A DNA stretch of 64,000 bases. Source: Natronomonas halophila. GTDB lineage: Archaea; Halobacteriota; Halobacteria; Halobacteriales; Haloarculaceae. The stretch lies in assembly GCF_013391085.1 (NCBI RefSeq), contig NZ_CP058334.1:558001-622000 (forward strand), given 5' to 3'. Position numbers and translations under genes: made by a program. The notes below the pieces were generated by a model, which was given only the letters and a program-made list of their open reading frames with translations, was not told the origin of the DNA and ran no database searches. Below are positions 59,526 through 64,000 of this stretch, in pieces (position 1 is the stretch's first letter; the number at the start of each line of letters is the position of its first letter).

Positions 59526-61195
59526 GATGGAATCGTGTACCGTTGGGTCGTTTCTTCAGGCGTTGCGTCCGGCAAGTCGTATCGCGTCTCCAGCGACTGC
59601 ATCGGGAATCGCTGGGAGAAGTTCGCTCGCAGCTTTGCGACGTCCGGAGGCAGCGCCTCGACGCGGGCGCGGACGCCCACGATGTCCCGGCCGCCGTCGG
59701 GTGCCTCCAGCGTCATCTCACGCTCGACGAGCGCCGCGGGCACGAGTTCTTCGTAGCACTCGGCGACGAGATCGGGGCCGTAGCCCATCCCGACAAAGCG
59801 GAGACCTTGCCAGATGTAGCGGCGGTCGTGCTCGGTGACGCGGCCGGCGAGGACGTCTCGTGGGACGATGCCTTCCTCGGAATCCAGCACCTCGCTCACG
59901 AGTTCGTCGTAGATACCGGGCTTCTCGAAGTTCTCCCGCCAGCCCGCGAAGTTGAGGATATAGCGGTCGACACACCACGCGTACCGCTCCTCGATGGCTG
60001 GCGACGGGTGATAGCCGTTCGAGCGTTCGAGGGCCCGCGTCGCGAGCGTCTCCACGAGATCCTCGCGGTCCTTCGAGGCGTATCGCCGCCCGGCGAGAAA
60101 GCCGATGTGGAGGGTGACTTCCGGCGTTTCGACGGTCTTGACGAGGACGCTGATTTCCTCCCACGTCTCGCCGGTGCGGTCGCCGCGAAGGCGTCGGAGG
60201 CGACGTTTTCGCCGCCACTGGTCGGTCTTGTACACGCCGAGGCCGACCAACAGCGCTGCGGCCAGCATCGACGGATACAGCCACACCTGTACCCAGAACT
60301 GGACGACGATGAGCTCAAGGACGAACACAATCGCCGCCGGCACCAGGAGGCGCCAGATGAGTGCCGATGTCTGCAGCGAAGTTGCCAGATCCATGCGCCA
60401 GAGCTTGAAGCGCTCCGAGGCCGACGCCGCCGGGCCGTCGTCGCCGGCATCGTCGCTCTCGTCGGGGCGGTCCGGGACCTGAATAACGGTCTCGGCCTCT
60501 GGCTGGTCGTCAATCGGGCGGACCGCAGGCGTCAGGGCTTCGTCGAAGGGATCGGTGACGCCTTCCTCCAGTGAGAGCGTGTCGGCTTCGCCCTCGAAGG
60601 CGCTGCGGATGTGGGCTTTCGCTTTCTCAACCGTGTCGTCACCGAAGATGATGGCGCGATTCGTGCCCTGCGTCGTCCGAATCTCGTCGGCTGCCTGCGT
60701 AATCGTCTCCGGCGAGTAGCCGGTCTCTTGGGCGGCGCGGCGAATCCGCGCGGACCGAATTCCCCAGATGGTACCGCGGCCGAACACGACGGCCGCGATG
60801 ACGTAGCCCCAGCCGTTCGTCATCCACTCGAAGAGCGCCGAGATGACGGGCGCACTGGAGGCCGACACTTCGGTGCCGGAAGTCGCGGCGTAGAAGAACC
60901 CGGCGCCAGCGATTGACGCCAACAGGATCGCGCCAAGAGTAAGCGCTTTCGTTGCGGGCGAGGCGACGAGCAGACCTCGAATGCTTCGCCAGACGCGAAT
61001 CGGGATACGGAACGGGAACGTGAGGACTCGCCACAGGAGCCTCAGCCCTCGCGACCCTGCCTCGAAAACAGGTCCGAGCAGCGTTTTGATGCGGCGGGCA
61101 GCACGAACCACGAGCCGAACGGGTAGGGTGAGAACCCGCCAGATGAAGCCGATAACCGTCGCGACGGCCGCCCGAAGGCGGTCAAGCGCCCCCAT
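59522..61195 (-). CDS. Multi-helix membrane protein of the export-like operon, 557 aa
   Basis: The N-terminus has amphipathic basic repeats (WRVLTLPVRLVVRAARRIKT and WRVLTFPFRIPIRVWRSIRG), then a helix pair near residues 85-145 and another near 280-330, and a cytoplasmic C-terminal domain of about 220 residues (GYHPSPAIEERYAWCVDRYI). It overlaps both neighbours by one to four bases. No family recognised; topology suits an inner-membrane platform protein. Confidence 0.65.
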   Translation of the reverse strand: MGALDRLRAAVATVIGFIWRVLTLPVRLVVRAARRIKTLLGPVFEAGSRGLRLLWRVLTFPFRIPIRVWRSIRGLLVASPATKALTLGAILLASIAGAGFFYAATSGTEVSASSAPVISALFEWMTNGWGYVIAAVVFGRGTIWGIRSARIRRAAQETGYSPETITQAADEIRTTQGTNRAIIFGDDTVEKAKAHIRSAFEGEADTLSLEEGVTDPFDEALTPAVRPIDDQPEAETVIQVPDRPDESDDAGDDGPAASASERFKLWRMDLATSLQTSALIWRLLVPAAIVFVLELIVVQFWVQVWLYPSMLAAALLVGLGVYKTDQWRRKRRLRRLRGDRTGETWEEISVLVKTVETPEVTLHIGFLAGRRYASKDREDLVETLATRALERSNGYHPSPAIEERYAWCVDRYILNFAGWRENFEKPGIYDELVSEVLDSEEGIVPRDVLAGRVTEHDRRYIWQGLRFVGMGYGPDLVAECYEELVPAALVEREMTLEAPDGGRDIVGVRARVEALPPDVAKLRANFSQRFPMQSLETRYDLPDATPEETTQRYTIPS

Positions 61196-62442
61196 CAGTC
61201 ATCACTCCCGGTGCCGTGGTTCGACGGCCCGAACGCCATCTTGTCCTCGTTATCGAGTTCCTCGATGAGCTGGGCGACGTCGTCGCGAGCGTCTCGATAC
61301 AGGTGGCCGAGGTTGTACTCGGTCTCCATGTACTCGAGTGTCGCCTTCACCTCGCCGAGGGCCTGCTTCGCGGTCGGGATGCGGTTCCCGCGAAGGACGG
61401 GCTCCAGCCACGAGTTCTCGATGTTGCCGGGTTCGAGATCGGCCACGCCGTCGTGGACCTGCTCCAGTCCGTCGTCGGTCTTCCGGTGGGCGCCCAGCGC
61501 TGCCAGCCGGGCGAGTTGGCCCGCGGACCGCGTCTTCAAGCCGTCCTGCCAGTAGATCGCGTTCGACCCGACGGCTGGGATGTCTTCGAGCGGCACTTCG
61601 TCGGCGGTCTGGCGCTGCTCGCGATACGCGAGTTCCAGTTCGCGACGCTCGCGTTCGGCGCGTCCGACGTCGTTCTGCAGGGCCTCCAGGAGGCCGCCGT
61701 AGCGACGCTGAATCCACTTCGCCAGCAGCGCGATACCGGCGAGCAGCAGGACCCAGAACAACCAGTTCGTCGCGGCGGCGATAGCCAGCCCCATCAGTTG
61801 GGCGGCTTTCTCGGTGAGGAAGCCTTCAACGAGGTCGGCGCGGTCATTGATGTAGCCAAGGTAGACCTGGAGTTCGTCGGGGGAGGTCCCGTAGCCGTGG
61901 GCTTCCGAGACCTCCTTCAGTTCCTCAATGACGGGCGCGTATTCCTGCAGTTCACTGGCGCCGACGGAGACGCCGGTCTTCCGCGCATACAGCGTGATCT
62001 CTTTCGTGCTGCCGTCTTCGAAGAACAACTCCAGCGTGTACAGCGATTTCTCGCCGAGCGGCGCGGCATCGTCATCGTAGTCGACGCGGACCTGCCGGCC
62101 GCCGGCCAACACCTCGGCGTTCGCGGGTTGCTGTTGGACACGGGCGGCCTCGACGGATTGAGAGAGGGAGAACACCGCGAACGGCCCGGTGGTTTCGAAC
62201 ACCGAATCCGACTGGTTGACGGCAACGCCAAGGAAGTCCTCGTCGAACTGCACGGGCGTGACGCGCACCTGTGAGGCCGCGGTCGGGCCCTCGGGCTCCG
62301 AGTCACCGGCTGCCGGTGTCGGCGTCGAGGCTGTCTCTGTCGGCGTCGCGGTCGTCGTGTTCGTACCGTCCTGGGCGACGGCGCCCATCGGGACGGCAAC
62401 CAGCGAGAGGATCAGTAGCGCGGCGAGGACGAGACGCTTCAT
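61195..62442 (-). CDS. Secreted/membrane-anchored protein of the export-like operon, 415 aa
   Basis: A Sec signal peptide (LVLAALLILSLVAVPMGAVA) is followed by a Thr-rich stretch, an outer beta-rich domain (about residues 55-150), and one transmembrane helix in the middle (AAATNWLFWVLLLAGIALLA, about 230). A cytoplasmic part with a coiled coil (LQNDVGRAERERRELELAYR) and helical tail comes last. It thus spans the membrane once with domains on both sides, as in a secretion-complex or virion protein. No family recognised. Confidence 0.68.
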   Translation of the reverse strand: MKRLVLAALLILSLVAVPMGAVAQDGTNTTTATPTETASTPTPAAGDSEPEGPTAASQVRVTPVQFDEDFLGVAVNQSDSVFETTGPFAVFSLSQSVEAARVQQQPANAEVLAGGRQVRVDYDDDAAPLGEKSLYTLELFFEDGSTKEITLYARKTGVSVGASELQEYAPVIEELKEVSEAHGYGTSPDELQVYLGYINDRADLVEGFLTEKAAQLMGLAIAAATNWLFWVLLLAGIALLAKWIQRRYGGLLEALQNDVGRAERERRELELAYREQRQTADEVPLEDIPAVGSNAIYWQDGLKTRSAGQLARLAALGAHRKTDDGLEQVHDGVADLEPGNIENSWLEPVLRGNRIPTAKQALGEVKATLEYMETEYNLGHLYRDARDDVAQLIEELDNEDKMAFGPSNHGTGSDD

Positions 62443-63455
62443 GTATCGGCCTCCATGCCGGCGCCGTTGGCCTCACGCTGGTCTTTCGGGAGTCGCTCGG
62501 CACGGCGGTCCTGACGGACTTCGACCGACCGCTGCGGCGTCGGTAGCCGCTCCAACGTCTCCATGATTTCCTCGCGAGCGGCTTCGCGATTGAATCGCTC
62601 GTTGGACTGCATCCGCCGCTGAAGGTCGGACAGCAGCGCCTGTGCCTCGCCGAGTTTCGCGTCCTTGGTGTCGAGTCGCATCTTGTATTTCTCGATTTGC
62701 TCTTTTTGCTGGAGGTAGCTCTCGTAGGGCATCTCGATGGGGGATCGATACTGGTAGTCGGCAGCGTTCGAGACGCCCTCGGTGGTTTCCTGGGCTTGCG
62801 TGCGAATCTGGTAGTGGTCCTCGTCGATCTGGACGGCGTGACCCGGGATTTCGTGGGCGACGCGGTCGCTCAACACCGTGCGTTTCGACCGGAGTTCGCG
62901 GTCGTGGGCGACAAGCTTCCGCCGGCCGAAGAGCCCGAGAATCCGGGTGGGGAAGTGCTCGTAGACGATCTTGTTGCCGTCGGTGTTCGTCGTCGTCTCG
63001 GCTTTGCCGTACCAGACGGTTTCGGTGCTTTCCTCGTCGCCGCCTTCGTCTTCGTAGACGATGTCGAGGCGGCCGCGGCCGCGGTCCTTCTTTGCCCGGT
63101 AGGCGACGCCGCCGAAGATACCGACGATGGCGATAACGCCGGCCTGAATCGCGTTCGCGTACGGGACTTCCGCCGGCGCGCCGGCTTTGAACGTGAAGTA
63201 GACGTAGACGCCAGTTGAGATGATGATGCCGCCGATAGCAAGTACCACCACCTTCGCGGGTAGCGTCAGGGTCTTGTGTTTCTTCAGCCACGAGACGCTG
63301 TAGTCGCCGCTGCGGCGGGCTTCCTGTTTCACGCGGTCGGTCCCGCTGTCGGGGTTTTCGCGGTCGTCACCGAAGACGTTCCAGCGGTCCAGCGCCCAGA
63401 TGACGAGCAGAACGATGACGACGGCGATAACGCCGATGGCGACGTAGTTCACCAT
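62439..63455 (-). CDS. Membrane protein with C-terminal coiled coil, 338 aa
   Basis: Three N-terminal helices (VAIGVIAVVIVLLVIWALDR; AKVVVLAIGGIIISTGVYVY; AIQAGVIAIVGIFGGVAYRA) precede a soluble domain (GRGRLDIVYEDEGG...RKLVAHDRELRSKRTV). A coiled coil follows (QQKEQIEKYKMRLDTKDAKL), with a basic C-terminal tail. It overlaps the genes on both sides (ATGA and a one-base overlap). No family recognised; it looks like a structural subunit of the same membrane complex. Confidence 0.65.
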   Translation of the reverse strand: MVNYVAIGVIAVVIVLLVIWALDRWNVFGDDRENPDSGTDRVKQEARRSGDYSVSWLKKHKTLTLPAKVVVLAIGGIIISTGVYVYFTFKAGAPAEVPYANAIQAGVIAIVGIFGGVAYRAKKDRGRGRLDIVYEDEGGDEESTETVWYGKAETTTNTDGNKIVYEHFPTRILGLFGRRKLVAHDRELRSKRTVLSDRVAHEIPGHAVQIDEDHYQIRTQAQETTEGVSNAADYQYRSPIEMPYESYLQQKEQIEKYKMRLDTKDAKLGEAQALLSDLQRRMQSNERFNREAAREEIMETLERLPTPQRSVEVRQDRRAERLPKDQREANGAGMEADT

Positions 63456-64000
63456 CAGCGGTCCCCCTGAGCGACTTGCGCCTCGATACGGGCGGCTTCA
63501 TCACTCTCGTCAGTGTGGCCGATCTCGACGTCGCTCTCCTCGTAGAGATCCATCCCGCGTTCCCAGAGGGCGTTGTACTCTTCGGCGCGGTCGGCCAACG
63601 CCTGCGTAATTTGGTGGCAGCCGATGGATTCGGCATACCGCCGATAGGCGCGCTTCGTCTGGCTCATATCGGCGTCGGCGTACTCCGATTCGAGCGCTTC
63701 GCGTCGCCGGCGCTCGACTGGATCGATGAACACCGGACAGCGAGTTCGGTAGTGCTCACACCCCTTGCACGAGTCGGGGAAGTCGCCCGTGCCGTCGCCA
63801 TCGACGCGGCGCATCGGATATTCGGCCATCCCGGCGTCTTCGTCGTCGCTATCGATGCGGCGGAGTTGCGTGAGGTGGTGGTCGACGATGCTCACCATAT
63901 CGCCGCCGGGCAGGTCGTGGGCGTCTCGGAGCCACTGGTAGATGCGCTTGGTGAGGTCGGGATCGTCGACGAATCGGACTTCGGCAGCGAGCTCCTCCTG
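63455..64000 (-). CDS. Cysteine-cluster element protein (5' end beyond the window)
   Basis: The frame is open from the stop at 63455 through the right edge, giving 181 residues; the ATG at 63898 is internal, since coding sequence continues before it (FVDDPDLTKRIYQWLRDAHD). A Cys cluster DSCKGCEHYRTRCPVFID (C-x2-C-x6-C) and a later IGCHQ suggest a zinc or iron-sulfur site, as at the C-terminus of archaeal primase large subunits or small Fe-S proteins. Function unknown. It is upstream of, and coupled to, the membrane-protein genes. Confidence 0.6.
   Translation of the reverse strand, partial: QEELAAEVRFVDDPDLTKRIYQWLRDAHDLPGGDMVSIVDHHLTQLRRIDSDDEDAGMAEYPMRRVDGDGTGDFPDSCKGCEHYRTRCPVFIDPVERRRREALESEYADADMSQTKRAYRRYAESIGCHQITQALADRAEEYNALWERGMDLYEESDVEIGHTDESDEAARIEAQVAQGDR

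Larger units (their letters stand above)
43612..64000 (+). mobile_element. Integrated genetic element at tRNA-Val (right end beyond the window)
   Basis: Everything from the tRNA-Val 3' end to the window edge differs from the chromosome to its left: dense overlapping genes with Shine-Dalgarno sites, a tyrosine integrase (51370), HerA/VirD4-type ATPases, tiny zinc-finger proteins, an AT-rich cargo block (50.2-56.6 kb), and no core metabolic genes. I looked for a second copy of the tRNA-Val 3' end and did not find one, so either the right attachment site lies past 64000 or the integrase-proximal part is a nested element. Confidence 0.75.

Noticed and set aside
43612-64000. Second copy of the tRNA-Val 3' end (right attachment site)
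   Set aside because: I scanned around the integrase, the AT-rich gap and the 56-57 kb region and found no convincing repeat; it may lie beyond the window.
1-64000. CRISPR array
   Set aside because: No series of regularly spaced direct repeats was seen anywhere, despite the CARF-like regulator.
1-64000. Complete insertion sequences
   Set aside because: No transposase with flanking inverted repeats was recognised in either the chromosomal part or the element.

Overview
The window reads as part of the chromosome of a halophilic archaeon (class Halobacteria). It has high GC, very acidic proteins and many leaderless genes with a TATA box about 25-30 nt before the start codon. Family content agrees: a fused AhbA-AhbB siroheme decarboxylase, archaeal DnaG, class II NrdJ, and small zinc-finger families typical of haloarchaea. 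I cannot name the species; every call comes from reading the sequence.

Left part (1-43.5 kb) is ordinary chromosome. In order: an FAD oxidoreductase; thrB; a five-repeat membrane protein; SCP2-like, MTH865-like and cupin genes; a heme operon (ahbAB-sirC-hemA); cspA; a polyprenyl cluster (active uppS, an uppS-like paralogue lacking the catalytic motif, a DUF92 protein); a GNAT gene and dnaG; an SSS symporter with its small DUF3311 partner; a CARF-like regulator; pdxS; an RNase H; a zinc/manganese ABC operon (znuA-znuC-znuB) with DtxR-like operator repeats; a CBS protein, a DMT transporter, a thioesterase and an enolase-superfamily enzyme; an intron-containing tRNA-Met; a histidine kinase; nrdJ; a trpD-trpF-trpE-trpG operon with a TGTACA box at its promoter; and a secreted protein made of two nearly identical tandem domains. 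Three copies of a palindrome-rich intergenic element lie between 1.7 and 7.3 kb. A likely origin recognition box lies between nrdJ and trpG.

Right part (43.6-64 kb) starts exactly at the 3' end of a tRNA-Val and looks like an integrated element whose far end is outside the window. It has three blocks. The first (43.7-50.0 kb, plus strand) is a translationally coupled operon of ten genes with strong Shine-Dalgarno sites: three tiny zinc-finger proteins, a HerA-like ATPase with a coiled coil, a PD-(D/E)XK-like protein and a large winged-helix protein. The second (50.3-56.4 kb) is clearly AT-richer cargo: a tyrosine integrase, two unknown membrane proteins, and a gtrB / methyltransferase / gtrA / GT-C glycosyltransferase set laid out like the serotype-conversion cassettes of bacterial phages. 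The third (56.7-64.0 kb, minus strand) is a coupled operon of membrane and secreted proteins around a VirD4/HerA-type ATPase, most easily read as a conjugation-like or virion-like export module.

The most interesting points are the GtrAB-like surface-glycosylation cassette on an archaeal integrated element, the HerA-like/PD-(D/E)XK/zinc-finger operon, the palindrome-rich intergenic family whose stems change sequence but keep pairing, and the active plus inactive cis-prenyltransferase pair.
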